A DNA stretch of 64,000 nt. It comes from Psococerastis gibbosa (Eukaryota; Arthropoda; Insecta; Psocodea; Psocidae). Every line of letters begins with the position of its first letter. Position 1 is the first letter of the stretch. This document shows, piece after piece, positions 10,625-22,212 of the stretch. The stretch is taken from assembly GCA_963971405.1 (NCBI GenBank), contig OZ020485.1:4154001-4218000 (forward strand), in the 5' to 3' direction. The position numbers and the translations under genes were made by a program. The notes beneath the pieces were generated by a model that was not told the DNA's origin, made no database searches, and saw nothing but the letters and a program-made list of their open reading frames with translations.

Positions 10625-11465
10625 AATTACAAAACAAAAAAAATCAACCAGAAAAGTGCCAATGAAAGTCCTCCGTCACTCAACCCACAAAGTTGAAAGT
10701 ATTGTCTATATACTCTGTATGTACCGTATATGTATATATAGCTAGTTTCCGAAATCTTCAAGAAATCTTCAAGAAATCTTCTACTTGCCTTATGGCTACA
10801 ATAGAAAAGCCGTCAGAAAATCGCGACTTCAAGAATCGTCAATGTGTGCGGGGTAAGGGCTGGAAGGCCCGCAGAACACATCAACCGACTACACATATCG
10901 TAAACCTCATACACATAGCTCTAACTCACCCCAATTACGCGCCAGATGCAAAAAAAGGAAAGGAAGCTTCAGCTATTGTATACTCGTTCAGCAATAACAA
11001 TATTTATTCGTATTAAGCCCCGCAGTTATATACAGTACGAAACCCGAGCCCCCGCCAGACAAAATAAATTGGTCTAAAGTTAGATCATTAAAAATTACAA
11101 GTTAGCTAGTAGCGGGGGTGGGGGCTGGTTTTTGTATTGCTTTGACACCGTATAATGCTGAGTCAGCGAGCATCCGGCGGCCCTTTGTATTAAAAACCAT
11201 TAGTGTGTGTTGGAGTTGATCCACCGCTTGCTGACTTTATCATTACGGCATTTCCATCGATTTCCGGTAATCCGTCGCCTTTTATGACAATAGAATGTTT
11301 GTTGAGTGGTATTTTTGCTGACAATTTTGATTTTGTAATAATGGGTGGTGAATGATTTATTCATTATTAGCCGACCCGCCGTAGGTCGCGTCACTGGCTT
11401 CGTTCATCGCCTACTTCCCCGTTCCACGTTCAAGTTGTTTGTTTACTTATTAAGTTAGGATACCC
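10625..11465. other. No recognisable gene or repeat
   Basis: Short ORFs only; the longest (10693-11016, plus) has no recognisable domain. Confidence 0.4.
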
Positions 11466-11691
11466 ATAGGCAGTGGCATACCCAGAATTTGGGGGGTCCA
11501 GCTTTCATGCAACGTCGATGTACAACAGATTGCCACTTGTACGAGTCCCACGGACGACACGAATCGCCCATTTAAATCTAGTACAATGTTACCTTGTCTC
11601 AGGAGTGAAAGGCAATTAAAAATTAATACAAACATCACCATTTACCACTATTAAAAATTATTATAAAATGAGCCTTCTACTACTTCTGTTA

Positions 11692-11833
11692 GGCGGGGTT
11701 TCCACATACGTCAATGGTCAATGGTAAATGTGGTATTGACGTTTTAGCAGACATTAAAGATATACTAAAAATGTCTGCTACCACGTCAAAACCATATTTA
11801 CCATTGACCATTGACGTATGTGGAAACCCAGCC
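11692..11833. mobile_element. P-family MITE without the inner palindrome
   Basis: GGCGGGGTTTCCACATACGT at the left returns inverted as ACGTATGTGGAAACCCAGCC. The two arms of about 60 bp meet almost directly, around 'tagcagacatt' and 'aatgtctgctacc'. TTA precedes and TGA follows. It resembles the outer layer of the composite P elements but lacks the inner one. Confidence 0.7.
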
Positions 11834-11851
11834 TGATAGCGTAATAAGCTG

Positions 11852-12044
11852 CAATGGCGGATCCAGCGGAAAATTTAGGGGGGATCTCAAGTTGCGTGTA
11901 AGTTTGAAACTAAATTGGTTTGTTGAAAAGTTGAGTTTTATTCAATTATTATTATTTTTTTACTATCGTATGAATTAACTTACTTAGGAGGGGGGGGGGG
12001 GGAGTCACGACCCCCTGACCCCCCCCCCCCTGGATCCGCCATTG
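11852..12044. mobile_element. hAT-type MITE with G13/C10 tracts
   Basis: Ends CAATGGCGGATCCAG and CTGGATCCGCCATTG form a perfect 15-bp inverted repeat. Flanks ataagctg and atgagctg agree at 7 of 8. It is nested within the larger hAT element at 11471-12211. Confidence 0.85.
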
Positions 12045-12524
12045 ATGAGCTGACGATAAAGCAAAACCAGTCAGTCGCTTATGTTCCATCATGTTTCTTA
12101 AATATGACTTAATCCATTTTAACGATGAAAATGTTCAGAAAAATTTGCGATTTTCCTTAATTTGGACCCAGTCGACACCGCCCCCCCCCCCCTCCATTAG
12201 GTACGCCACTGCCTGAAGGAACGGGTAGGTTAGACGGAAAATTTTAATGTCAAATCTAGAACTTTGACCTTAGCTGTTTCATAGAATTAATTTCTCTACC
12301 AACAGGACTATTCCTGACCTCTCTTTACCATAGCAACATGCCCGGCAGCCGTGTTTTTCCTACTGGCGAGGTAAGTTTCCCTTTAAGCTTGGAACATGGG
12401 TGGAGTCGGACATGGCAAAAATGTAATCGTTTGTGCTGAGTTTCGAACCTCAACCTTCCATTTCATTATCCAGTTCTCTATCAACAGGACTAATGCGGCT
12501 CTCCAGCGGGCCTACCATGCCCAT

Positions 12525-12905
12525 GCCGTTTAAAGAATAACTTAACAATATAGTGTTTTTTTTACATCTTTTAAAGCCTCGTCATCATGGCAATGTTGAC
12601 CTTGAAGACTGCTGCTCTCAAAAAGGGAAGTAGTGCCCTTGCCAAGCTATTGCCTCAGGTTCTTGAAGCAGGATGTTCTTCTTCTGCCAGGAGCCCTCTG
12701 TCCTTTTATCTTCCCTTGGATTATTACATGCAGAAGGTGATACTTTTCGCTCCTCATCACATGACCGAAGTATGTCAGTTTCCGTTCCTCAACCGTCCAC
12801 TCGGCTTCTGTATTCATTCGTCTGAAGACCTCAGCATTAGAGACACGATATCTCCAGGATATGACGTAGGACCACATTCCAAACACAGTGATTCTGTTCT
12901 CCATG
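12525..12905 (-). pseudogene. RTE-type LINE C-terminal relic
   Basis: The minus frame reads SWRYRVSNAEVFRRMNTEAE, then KLTYFGHVMRSEKYHLL, IIQGKIKGQRAPGRRRTS and NLRQ. This is the characteristic C-terminus of RTE-like elements ('W.DRV.N.EVLRR', 'RKL.YFGHIMR', 'GKI.GKRG.GRRR'). The fragment has no reverse transcriptase and runs into a degraded 3' end near 12575. The same family appears at 34020-34115 and 35085-35510. Confidence 0.75.
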
Positions 12906-12929
12906 CCTTGTGTCACAGTCCATCTCTCC

Positions 12930-13110
12930 TGCGGCCCGAACATGGCGATTTTAATACCGGGATTAATATAATACCCGGGTATTAAAAATGTAAACAAGAT
13001 AATTTTACAATGGAAAGTGCTATTCAAAATTTGTTTGTTTACAGTTTTAACCTCAGGAGTAAGTTAGGCCTAATACCAATCTCCATAATCGGCCCACTGG
13101 TGTTAAAAAA
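12930..13110. repeat. MITE-like segment sharing its interior with 48832-48995
   Basis: The block 'aaacaagataattttacaat', 'ggaaagtgctattcaaaa' and 'tttgtttgtttaca' is nearly identical to the centre of the element at 48832-48995. The terminal repeats here are poor. Confidence 0.45.
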
Positions 13111-13818
13111 ATGAAGATAAATTTAGAATGCAAGGTGCTAAAACTCTAAAACTGTTTTGTTTCCAATTTAACCTGATTTTGACCCCAACGGCATGGTTGG
13201 CATGTGACAGCAATATTTTGCATGAATCTCTCCCTCAAATTCGGTTGAATTTCAATGAAATGTAGGCCATAAAATGGGGGGAAAAAATTGTGCCTATTGC
13301 CACAGGCTGGCTGCGTTATCGGCGGTATACCGGAAGTCGCCATTGAGCAAAATTTCAATTTCCGGTATAAAGAGGCGTGGATGCTTTGTGATGCTGACTA
13401 AAATCCAGCAAATGTGACAAACCGTCTGTGGTTATATTGTACACACAAAAATTGAAATAAATCTTCACGGGATTTGTGTAAAGCAAGTTTAGCTTTTGTA
13501 ATATACAATTTTGGTGGTTTTCTTCAGTGCTATGTTCCATCAAGATTGAATGTTTCTTTCTATTTCACATTGATTTGACCATTGATGTGACAATATAGAA
13601 CACCCTCACAGTCCGTTTTTGGAATAAAGTTCAAATTCACGGAAAATATCGATCGCAGAGCAGTAAATGAGATGTCATGAAGGAGATGAAATGTGCCACA
13701 ACATTTTCATACACATCTCACATTGTGTGTATAGTGCTTTTTTCAGGGTTGGGTAAGATTGGAAAATGGCACACCTCCATCTGAAGCCCCCCCCCCCTTC
13801 TAGCCCGTTGTGGGTCTA

Positions 13819-13944
13819 CCATGCCATTTGAATAATAACTTATACTGGGGTTAAAAGTGTCAAAAAATATATACAGAAGAGTGCTATTATTTGTTTGTAT
13901 ACATTTTTAACCCCAGATTCAAGTTATTCTTTTTAACGGCATGG
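13819..13944. mobile_element. Small MITE, ~35-bp TIRs, TA target site
   Basis: Left CCATGCCATTTGAATAATAA.. is answered by an inverted right end ..TTCTTTTTAACGGCATGG. Both arms continue to 'ggggtt/aacccc', leaving a centre of about 50 bp. TA stands on both sides (13817-13818, 13945-13946). A half copy (ccatgccgtttaaagaataa) lies near 12520. Confidence 0.7.
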
Positions 13945-13949
13945 TACGG

Positions 13950-14400
13950 TATATCCCTAGGTACACAGTTAAAAAGGACTCTGATCTTTTATAGACTAGG
14001 TCCATAAGATGGAATTATCGGAACATTTCTTTGTTTTTGTATCAAACTTTTATTTTCTAGTTCAAAGCCCAGTTCTCAAACAAATGGACCACGCCGGATG
14101 GTAGACTTTAATAATAATAAAAATCATAAACAAAAACAATGCATTAAAGTTAGATGGGACAGCAGTGTATATGGCAAACAAAAGAATTTGCTGATTCAGT
14201 GTGGAGGGAGGCCGCGACCTCTCTACATCTCAATTAACCATCTAAATTGGAAAATCGGGAAAAGCGTATGATTTCCATCACCCTTGCTGCTAAATTTAGT
14301 GCTCTATACCTGTGCAGGCTCGTTTCAAATGGCAAATACCTACATCAAGCCGTTCTTGTGTACAAAATTCAACATCATGCACTTTTCTTCTTCTTCTTCT
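13950..14400. other. No recognisable gene; (CTT)n at 14389-14410
   Basis: Unremarkable sequence that ends in a TTC microsatellite, which is the 3' tail of the minus-strand LINE-B relic beside it. Confidence 0.35.
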
Positions 14401-14406
14401 TCTTTT

Positions 14407-14545
14407 TCATCGGGCTATACAGCTCTTGATGGGTTTTGGCCTGCTCGACAACAGGCGTCTGGTTTTGTACAGCGTTCCACCACCCATGGACTCCCAACTG
14501 GCGAAGGTCAGTTTCACTTTCAAACTCATCCTTCCAGCTTTTTTG
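14407..14545 (-). pseudogene. LINE-B C-terminal relic
   Basis: The reverse complement matches the plus-strand relic at 4467-4592 over 'gaaactgaccttcgc', 'agttgggagtcc' and 'gtcgagcaggccaaa', then ends in a GAA tail. The reading frame is broken. Confidence 0.55.
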
Positions 14546-14582
14546 AAGAAATACCTATCTACTAGCATAAATCCTTCTTGGA

Positions 14583-14790
14583 ATGCCTCGCCACCGCACT
14601 GACATGTTCCACAAGTCTTTAACCGCCTCGTCTGCCGTACTCTGGAACTCCATCCCAACTGAGATTAGGGAACCTATAATACGGTTTAGATCGAATGCAT
14701 TAAGAGAGGGCCTTATGGCCCTAACTTCGCTGTGATGGCAGGTTTATATGGTTTTCTTTCTTTCTTATAAAGCCAATAAATGAATACCGC
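14583..14790 (+). mobile_element. LINE 3' end: C-terminal ORF, hairpin and tail
   Basis: The frame 14583-14735 reads PRHRTDMFHKSL, then AVLWNSIPTEIRE, FRSNALREGL and a stop. 'LWNSLP.EIR....FK..L' is the standard C-terminus of CR1/L2- and Jockey-like LINE reverse transcriptases. Immediately around the stop the RNA can form a hairpin, gagggcc-ttat-ggccct, followed by 'aacttcgctgtgatggcagg' and an AT-rich tail ending 'aataaatga'. SINE-A copies have the same hairpin and following block, so this LINE family is the likely source of enzyme for SINE-A. A tail-only copy is at 41145-41230 (minus). Confidence 0.75.
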
Positions 14791-14794
14791 ATAA

Positions 14795-15255
14795 TCCCTG
14801 AATAAATGCGGATCAAGTGCTCGATTTTGAAGGGACCGCTCTCCACTTCCTATGTGTTTTTGTGCTTCCTGAACTAAATAAATTCCGTAATAAAAATATT
14901 TATGGTTCTGTGCTAATATCATTCTTGTATCATAGAGGGCACCATAGAAGGCGCAAACTGACCTGGGCGTACGAGAAAAGAGTATCTGTAGCAAGTGATG
15001 GAGGATGTAAGGGCCAATACATACGTGGAGCTGAAGAGGATCGAGGGGAATGGAGGCATCAATGCCAAATCTTGTTGCCAACCAGCCAGTCGGCTGTAAC
15101 TTGAAGAAGAAAAATAAGATGAAGATCATATTTTAAAGAGTGTGTTAAGTTGGTGTGTGATAAGCATGGTATTTTTCATAAAATGAATTCCTATTTACAA
15201 TTGTTCGGGACAAATTGTAACAGTGGAGCAGCTAAGTCAAGTGCGGGATTTTCCA
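14795..15255. other. No recognisable gene
   Basis: Short ORFs on both strands without domains. Confidence 0.35.
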
Positions 15256-15261
15256 TCAGCC

Positions 15262-15700
15262 CTCACCCCCCCCCCCCTTCTCTAGTCATTTGGGGTTGCT
15301 TCAGCACCTGAGTACTACGCCACTGAATTGACACTTAGGTAACCTCACTCCATAGATACAAAATAAATTACAAATATACTTCCACATTTTCTGTAAATTA
15401 TCTAGAAGGTGCTCAGACACCCCCCCCCCCCCCGTCTCTAGACATTTGGGGGTGCTTGAGAACCTGAGCACCATTCAGCCCTACTGAATTTGCCTTATGC
15501 GGTTCTATAGTTCCAAAATAAATTACTAATATACTTCCACATTATCTGTAAATTATTAAGGAGGTGCTCAGCCCCCACTCTTGACATTTGGGGGTGCTTG
15601 AGTACCTGAGCACTAGTCCGCATTTGTCTAATGCTGTAAGGTAACATCACTCAGATGGTTCCTACTTACATTACCAATACTTCCACATTTACACAGAAGA
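15262..15700. repeat. Tandem repeat, ~150-bp unit, three copies
   Basis: 'catttggggttgctt...cctgag' occurs near 15287, 15443 and 15588 (spacings 156 and 145). Each copy is accompanied by 'ttaca/taaatatacttccaca' and 'ggtgctcag'. C tracts of variable length (11-13) open the first two units. Confidence 0.7.
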
Positions 15701-15963
15701 CACACCCTCTACATGCACATTCATACCTGAATGTTCAACAAGAACGAAAGTGTTAACATGCACACTTATGAGAGAGAGAGAGGAAGGGTGGGAGGTATTG
15801 TAAAAACACGACTGGTAGAAAGTGGATGGAGAAAGTGTGAGAGCGTTCGCGTGGAACATGGCGGGCCCTTTACAGAGCTTTCACACACCTTTTAAACCCG
15901 GGTTATAAAAAAAAACGTTCGCAATACAACTCGAACGCTTTCTTTGAAAAGCAACTGACGTTC

Positions 15964-16375
15964 TTATATAAAAAGAAATATTGAGACGAATTTATTGAAA
16001 AATACGTACTGTACAGGCCCATTGTAGAGACCATGTAACAAACTAAGAGCATAAGATAAACGCAGCAAGGGCTCTAACGACCTGCCTAGTATGTGCTTTA
16101 AAGCTTTAAAAGTTTTAAGAGACCCATAGAAATAAGGTAACTGCCGAAAATTGTTTGTCAATTCCCAAAATCGGTATAGTGGTAAGGCTTTCTCAATTTC
16201 TTTGGTTATATAGTAGGCATATAGTAAATTTCTATCCCTATGGGCTCTAGAAATATCAAAGGATAGTTTTTCCAGAAGTTCCTTATTATGTTCCTTGTTA
16301 TTAAAAACTTTATACATGTAAAATAAAGAAGCAATTTTTCTCATATGTAGCTTCAAATTTTAAAGTGCTGCCTAA
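15964..16375 (-). pseudogene. LINE ORF2 C-terminal relic and 3' UTR
   Basis: The minus frame reads KIASLFYMYKVFNNKEHNKE, then AHRDRNLLYAYYITKEIEKA and LYRFWELTNNF. This fits the C-terminal region of Jockey-like LINE reverse transcriptases ('L..LYKI.NG..D...LL..I.F..P.R..R...LF......Y....P..R...L.N'). The end of the unit contains 'tacaatgggcctgtac' and 'tcaataaa'. The rest of the reverse transcriptase is missing. Confidence 0.55.
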
Positions 16376-16608
16376 GAAGTCGAATTTTGCTTCGTGGTGA
16401 CGCCATAGAAGTTTAAATAGTAAAGGCAGCGAAGAATTTCCATCCTAGCCCCTACTAAAAAGTATACTGCTGATTAAAACATCATAAACTCAAGAAAGTG
16501 GAACTTGTCCTAGTTCGGAGACTCTCAATAGATTGTCCAGCCACGGCGTTACCATACGAACAAGAAATTCTGCGAAGATCACTCCCGCATTGTTTTTTTA
16601 AAACAAAA

Positions 16609-16858
16609 TTGAAGACGTCAGGGGAAAAACCAGAAAGAAGATCGAAAGTTGATTTTTCAGAAATCGAAATTTAGAGTTTAATGTAACCGTTTCTTCCCCT
16701 GTATGCTATTTTTCCCACCCCATTTATGCAGAACTTTACTTGTTTTTCTTCGGTTTTGTTAGGTCATTTAAAACTACATTAAAAAATGAACAGAATGCCG
16801 CCATTATCTCAATTTCGACAAAGAATGCTCCTTTCCGGTTTTTTCCCTGACGTCTCCA
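16609..16858. mobile_element. MITE, ~25-bp TIRs
   Basis: Left GAAGACGTCAGGGGAAAAAC is matched by the inverted right end ..CCGGTTTTTTCCCTGACGTC. A further inner inverted pair (gatttttcagaaatcgaaat / atttcgacaaag) is visible. AATT borders both sides. Non-coding. Confidence 0.6.
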
Positions 16859-16861
16859 ATT

Positions 16862-17560
16862 ATAATAATGGAACCAAAAAAATGTACTTCCTTAAAAATG
16901 TCTTAGCCTACGTTAATTTTCGTAAAATAACAGAGTCACAAGATTATTATTCCTGAATTTTTATATTATACAAAGGCCGAGATAAAGGTGGGGTGGGGAC
17001 AATCTGGTGCGAGAGTGGCGGCGGTAGGTTTTCAATTATTTTTAATTTAAAATTTAATGTTGAGATTTTGTAAAAGCCTCGGCTTATGCCGTTGACGTCC
17101 TAATTATGAGTCTCTGTCACATTTTAACACACCTTTTTCCTAACTCGCCGTCTGATATTATAATTTTATCGAGAAAATACAAGTTAAGAGCTCTCTGTCT
17201 CTTATTAAGTACAATAAAAGCTGTACAGCAGGCCTAACATGAAATGAGAAGAATAGTTTTATTTATTTTTTGCCCTCACTGGTTACTCCACCAAGTGAGG
17301 GAAATATATTGAAAGAAATAACAGTTGCAAAAAGGATATCGGCGTAGGTAGGCTACCTCCGGATGCGGCCCAAACAAGTACATGCCATAACTATTTTAGA
17401 GATCCCGTTTGTGACGGGTTTGATTTTAATAATTTATATTGCATATAGTTATTGTATGAAACTAAATTGACTAAATTAATAGTGAAAGCAATAAATTAAA
17501 AGAGAGATATGAGTTGCTATACGACTTGGAGCCATTTGTTTTCTAATGTTTTGACTTGAC
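16862..17560. other. No recognisable gene or repeat
   Basis: AT-rich sequence without domains or clear repeats. Confidence 0.35.
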
Positions 17561-17567
17561 CTATAGC

Positions 17568-17813
17568 CTATACGCTGCTTATTTTTAAGGTAGTCAGACA
17601 TCCTGTTAAAATATAATTTAGAGACAAATAGTAAGTTGGCACGGCCACCATACTTGTTTCTGGTTGGTGGTATTGGTAGTTTATTAGCCTACTGTTTCTC
17701 GTAGGGTAGTAAGGAGTATTTGTATTTGTAAATGTTGGATTATAATAATTATTATTTAAGGTTTTTTTGTAATTCAGTAAATTCCTGAGGGAGATGTCAC
17801 ATGACCTGAACAA
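17568..17813 (-). pseudogene. Possible LINE C-terminal fragment
   Basis: The minus frame contains YYPTRNSRLINYQYHQPETS, then VAVPTYYLSLNYI. This loosely resembles the 'TR....I..P..RT......Y.....YN.L' block of LINE reverse transcriptases. The similarity is weak. Confidence 0.25.
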
Positions 17814-17994
17814 GTTATCGGGTTGGTACTTTTTTAAGTTCTCGCGGATAATAGGTTTCTAACTATGAGGTGTTGCAACTTCTGTAATAGGTGTATTATT
17901 ATTTAAACAATTTAAATACTGCAAGAAAAGTGGTTTGGAACCCCCTATACAATAAGATGGTACTCAACTTGCATTAACCGGGAATCCAGCCAAT

Positions 17995-18155
17995 TTGAAA
18001 TAATCAGACAGACAGACATAAACTTCGTAAAAACCACTTTTTGTGTTCCTGGGGCCTCAAAACGTGTAAATCCGTTAAAACCTCGGAATCGAAAATTTTG
18101 ATCATCACAAAGCTTTCTTTATAGGGTACTACGTATAAATAGGACAGCAATAAGG
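17995..18155 (-). mobile_element. R1 dispersed repeat, copy c (partial)
   Basis: Contains the hairpin-proximal part: 'cagacagacata', 'cttcgtaaaaaccactttt', 'gggcctcaaaacgtgtaaat', 'atcatcacaaagctttc', then 'aggacagcaataa'. Confidence 0.65.
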
Positions 18156-18629
18156 CATCTGACTATAAAGGGGTGTTATAAAACGTTAAGAATTTCATGC
18201 AACGTTGCATAACCATACTATTGCAAAGTTGACAAATGTAGAATCCAACTGAAAGCTTTGTCTCAACAAAATGAAAAGAAACAAAAAAGAAATGTTAGAA
18301 CCTCACCCAATTAGCATATAGCTAACATTGAGAGGTATAGGGTTGATTTTCAGCAAATTAGAATATTTTTAGGAAGCCGTTACTTTTTATACTGTCGTTG
18401 AAGCCGGGGGAAATGGCTTCACTATTGCCTCCATCTGGTTACCGCATGCAATTTTCACATCACAAATGGCTCTCCCAAAACAAAATACTTTTCAAAACTT
18501 TTTTTCTCCTCAGCAGGGGTTATTATTTGCAATTTTGGTTTTCTCAAAGTTTAGTTCAGTGTCTTTGAGAATGTATAAGCAGTTTTGGCAGCATCTGAAA
18601 GTCTGCCAAACAAATAAAATGTGTAATAA

Positions 18630-18765
18630 CAATAATAATAATAATAAACGTCTTATATTTACGGGGTGAGACTTAAAACCAGAAAGTATTTTTCTGCCCA
18701 AACCTTGTCAAAAAAACAATACAATTTCCAGAATACGTAAGTTTAACTTAAACAATCTTATTATA
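18630..18765 (-). mobile_element. LINE 3' UTR fragment with (ATT)n end
   Basis: Matches 38345-38480 from the ATA/ATT run through 'aaacgtcttatatttacggg', 'cgagacttaa' and 'aaacaatcttatt'. In the 38-kb copy this lies downstream of a LINE C-terminal ORF, so here only its 3' UTR is left. Confidence 0.55.
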
Positions 18766-18768
18766 CAG

Positions 18769-18792
18769 TATATATATATATATATATATATA
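18769..18792. repeat. (TA)12 microsatellite
   Basis: Uninterrupted TA dinucleotide run. Confidence 0.9.
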
Positions 18793-19411
18793 GGTATTTG
18801 TATGAGGCTTAGGCTCGGTAAACACGGTCGATTCAGTCGCTATGTGATCCGATGAGACATTTTTCATGGAAGCAAAACCTAGCAAAACCACAGTGATTGT
18901 AGCTGTGATTACCAGAGGCAAAACTTTTCTGCAGCAGATTCTGGGATTGCTAGATTTTTAGATTTTGCACTGCTTCCCATTTCATTCCAGGACAAATTTC
19001 TCAGCCGATCACTGGCAACCCAAATGCCCGTGGGCACCTGGCCTTAATAAAAGTGGGTTCTGGAGCTTCCCTTACGCAAGGTTAATTTACAAATGATATA
19101 TCCTAACAAACCTATTTGTCATAACAGTAGTAACCAAAAATCTGGAACCATGGGTGCAAAAGTGGCAGAAAATAGAATGAAAACATTAAAATAAGCTGAT
19201 GGCTGCATGAAGTCATGCTTGCCATCTGTAATAAGCTCTAAATATTTGGGTGTAACTATTTCCGGTCCGTCAGTAGTCGAGCCCTCCTGAGATGGTCCTC
19301 AATTTTTTTCCCCTACTGCCTACCCCGTCGGCAGGGTGCATATATTTGAAGAAAAAAAAAACAATTATACTATTGAATTTTGGATCTGCATCTCTACCAT
19401 TGCATAAATAA

Positions 19412-19460
19412 TTAGAATACTCGTGACTTCGTGGTATTTCATTTTAATAAACAAAAACCA
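19412..19460 (-). repeat. Element 3' end shared with 54590-54632
   Basis: 'tactcgtgacttcgtggtat' then 'ttcattttaataaacaaaaa' is nearly identical to the segment beside the large inverted repeat at 54623. On the minus strand it ends in 'attatttat'. The source element is unknown. Confidence 0.5.
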
Positions 19461-19461
19461 T

Positions 19462-19770
19462 TGCCTTTCTCTCTTACATGTAGCCCATATTTCCCTTTGA
19501 AACCACTTATTCACTTCTGTCTCTCCAGTCGGTGATCCACTTCTGAGGGCTCAGCCCTTCCTCTAGTTCCTTCAGCAGTAAAAACCCTCTGACTTAGTGC
19601 TCAATTTGGTTTTTTTATCTCTTCCTTTGTCTTCCTCTCCTATATGTACCCCCCATTTCCCATCAAACCACTTCTTCACTACTTTCTCTCAAGTCCGTCC
19701 ACCTTTGAACGTTTAGGACTTCCTCTGGTTCACCCTCATGTAATTGACATCAATTTAGTTTCTGTACTTC
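19462..19770. repeat. Imperfect direct duplication, ~165-bp unit
   Basis: 'cctttctctcttacatgtag' with 'accacttattcact' (near 19462) recurs as 'cctctcctatatgta' with 'aaaccacttcttcact' (near 19630). Both units end in 'cttcctctagttcc' / 'cttcctctggttca'. Confidence 0.5.
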
Positions 19771-19774
19771 TTTC

Positions 19775-20325
19775 TTGGTCTTTATTGATTAGTAATTTCC
19801 TATTAAAAAAACGGATCGTCTTCCAATAACATGATCAGGAACATTTTTGTGAAAACAGCAAGTTAGCTGCACGCTCCACCAATGCCGGGGTTTGCCCCTA
19901 TTTTACTGAAATAGTGTTGTCCGTGCCTGAAGTGCGCGACAAACTCAGTACTTGGCAGGTCATTGGGATTGCATTGACTCATTCACTAGGTGTTACGATG
20001 GCTATCCTGCTGCGACGCTCAGTAAAGCGTTACTGCATATACGACAATTCTAAACGAATCATCCAACTGCAGAAATGAAATAAAAACTCGCAATATGCAA
20101 AAAAACAAAATGTAATACTGTACTGTAGACAACAGAAATTAATTAGAACAATCTGGAATGTGACTGATTTAGGCGTCCAACTGCTGGGTCACATTCATGA
20201 GCCTTTTGTTCAAAGGCCTTTGTCATGAGATATTTTCATTTATTAAGCCCAGCCTGCACAGCGCTAATAACCTTTTTGCCGGCTTCGATTACTTTTTTGA
20301 TCGTACATTGAGCTCTTTAATCTAC
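19775..20325. other. No recognisable gene or repeat
   Basis: Only short ORFs are present. Confidence 0.35.
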
Positions 20326-20331
20326 CTCAGC

Positions 20332-20594
20332 CAGGCGCGGATCTACGGGGGGGGGGGGCTATGGGGGTCCTCAACATGCGTAAAACCCGACTATTTCAGT
20401 CCTATTTTTCACAAATTTTCTCCCGAGGGAGACCCCCGGGCCCCCCTTCTGCTCAATTGTATTAATTACTTGTAATGTAGAACCCTTATTGCTCTGAAAA
20501 TGCATAAAACCCTAATAATTCAGCCCTATTTTTCAAAAAAAATTCAAAATTTAATCTTAGCCCCCTCCTTGGTCTCATTCTAGATCCGCGCCTG
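20332..20594. mobile_element. hAT-type MITE
   Basis: Ends CAGGCGCGGATCTA and TAGATCCGCGCCTG are perfect 14-bp inverted repeats. Flanks acctcagc and accttagc agree at 7 of 8. The interior has a G10 tract, the 'tatttcagtcctatttttca' module and 'gggagacccccgggcccccc'. It is the sister of 51894-52163. Confidence 0.85.
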
Positions 20595-20599
20595 ACCTT

Positions 20600-22080
20600 A
20601 GCCGTTTATTTATAACTAGTGAGCCCATGCGATCTTTCGCAAAATGTTTGTCTTTGGGGAGAAACTAACTACCGAGTAGCCCCCCCCCCCCGAAATGTTT
20701 TGACTCTTCACTAGATAGCATTGAAATTTTCAGATGTGTGACATTTCATTACATATTGTACAATAGAATTGTAGCCCTTCCTGAAATAAAAATCCTGGTT
20801 CAAAACAATTCCTGAGTCCAATAATTACTATAAATCGGTAGATGCCAGTTGGCATTTTAAGAACGATTTAATCTAATTAATCAATTCAGAAGGATGCTAT
20901 TGTATACGTAGGGTGTTTCGGGTGTAATTGGGGTTCAAAGAAAAATGTAGATACCTACTCCATAATGATTGTGTAGTTTGTTTCACGAAGAACTTCATTT
21001 TCTGGACAAGCCCGCCCAAAACAGTCCGGGAACAATTAATAAGTGGTGACTGAAGAATAAGATTAAGAAGAAGACAGTATTATCATATTTTATTGAAAAC
21101 TGAGAATGTATAGCAACAGCATGGATGCCCCACCTAAGGGCCCAGGAATTCTAAATCATCTCTGTAAAATATTATAAAATTTAACAACATAAACTTTATG
21201 AAAATAACTAATAACTTTTCAAAAACAACCCCTACAGCCTTTTTTAACTGTACATTTTGAGTATAAACGAAGATTTTAACTAATTATTTATGAATTGTTT
21301 TTGATATGTTCATGCAAGTGAGTTTGTTGGAGCAAAGAGTGATGAGCTTTCACAAATTATAAAGCTACTTTAACACATGAAAATTTCTCAATGGTTAATC
21401 CTATTACGATCATTTTATTTGAGCGTCTATTGTTCAACTATCATATCTCTACTGTATGGACACTTTCTCCACTCTTTCTCTCTCATAGATAATATTTGCC
21501 ACTACTGAATTGCATTGTTGAACATTTTATATGAGTATTGTATTATATATTGTATGTTTAGAGTACTAACTTGGCGTGGTACAAAGTCATAGGAAATATT
21601 ATTCTGTAAATCATAATACAAAATCAGCAAGCAATATACATTATGTATACATCTGTATACAGATATATATATAGGTAGATTTTCTGATACCATACGGCAT
21701 AACTCAGAAGCTCAGCTATTTTGAAGCTATTATTTTCCACTATTGTGACTCAATTTGTGGCATGTTCTTTACTCAAGTAATTTTTAATTTTTGGCGATAT
21801 TAAATGTGATTCATACCATATTTGTTTTCCTTATATTTCCTAATTTCTTATATAAATACATGTAGGGTGTGTTCATGGCACGAGCTTTTTGTAGGCGTTA
21901 TAAGGAACTTATGGCGGATCATAAAAGTTAAAGAATAATTTGTTCAGGATTCGACTCAAGGCGTATCTATCTAACTGCAAATATTACATAGGCTACGATT
22001 TATTCGAACCGCCCCATGCTTGTGTGTGTGAGTGAGTGAGTGTTTTAGTCTTAGGGAATTTTTTGAATTATTGTAACCTT
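20600..22080. other. No recognisable gene
   Basis: AT-rich sequence with a C12 run near 20681. I see no gene or clear repeat. Confidence 0.4.
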
Positions 22081-22087
22081 GTACTGC

Positions 22088-22212
22088 AAATGTATACTGT
22101 TTTCGGTGCTGACCCCTAGTTGAGTGTAAGAGAGGGCCTTAAGGCCCTAACTCCGCTAGGGTGGTCTCAGCTATATTAAAGTCATTATTTATTTATTTAT
22201 TTATTTATTTAT
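22088..22212 (+). mobile_element. SINE-A / LINE tail fragment
   Basis: Carries 'gttgagtgtaagagagggcc', the hairpin gggccttaaggccc, 'aactccgctagggtgg' and a (TTTA)n tail. The tRNA-like head is absent. Confidence 0.65.

Larger units (their letters stand above)
11471..12211. mobile_element. hAT-type element carrying two nested insertions
   Basis: The left end CAGTGGCATACCCAG and the right end ...GGTACGCCACTG are inverted partners. Flanking 8-mers agree at only 5 of 8, so this is the oldest of the nest. It contains the P-type MITE (11692-11833) and another hAT MITE (11852-12044). A C tract precedes the right end. Confidence 0.6.
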
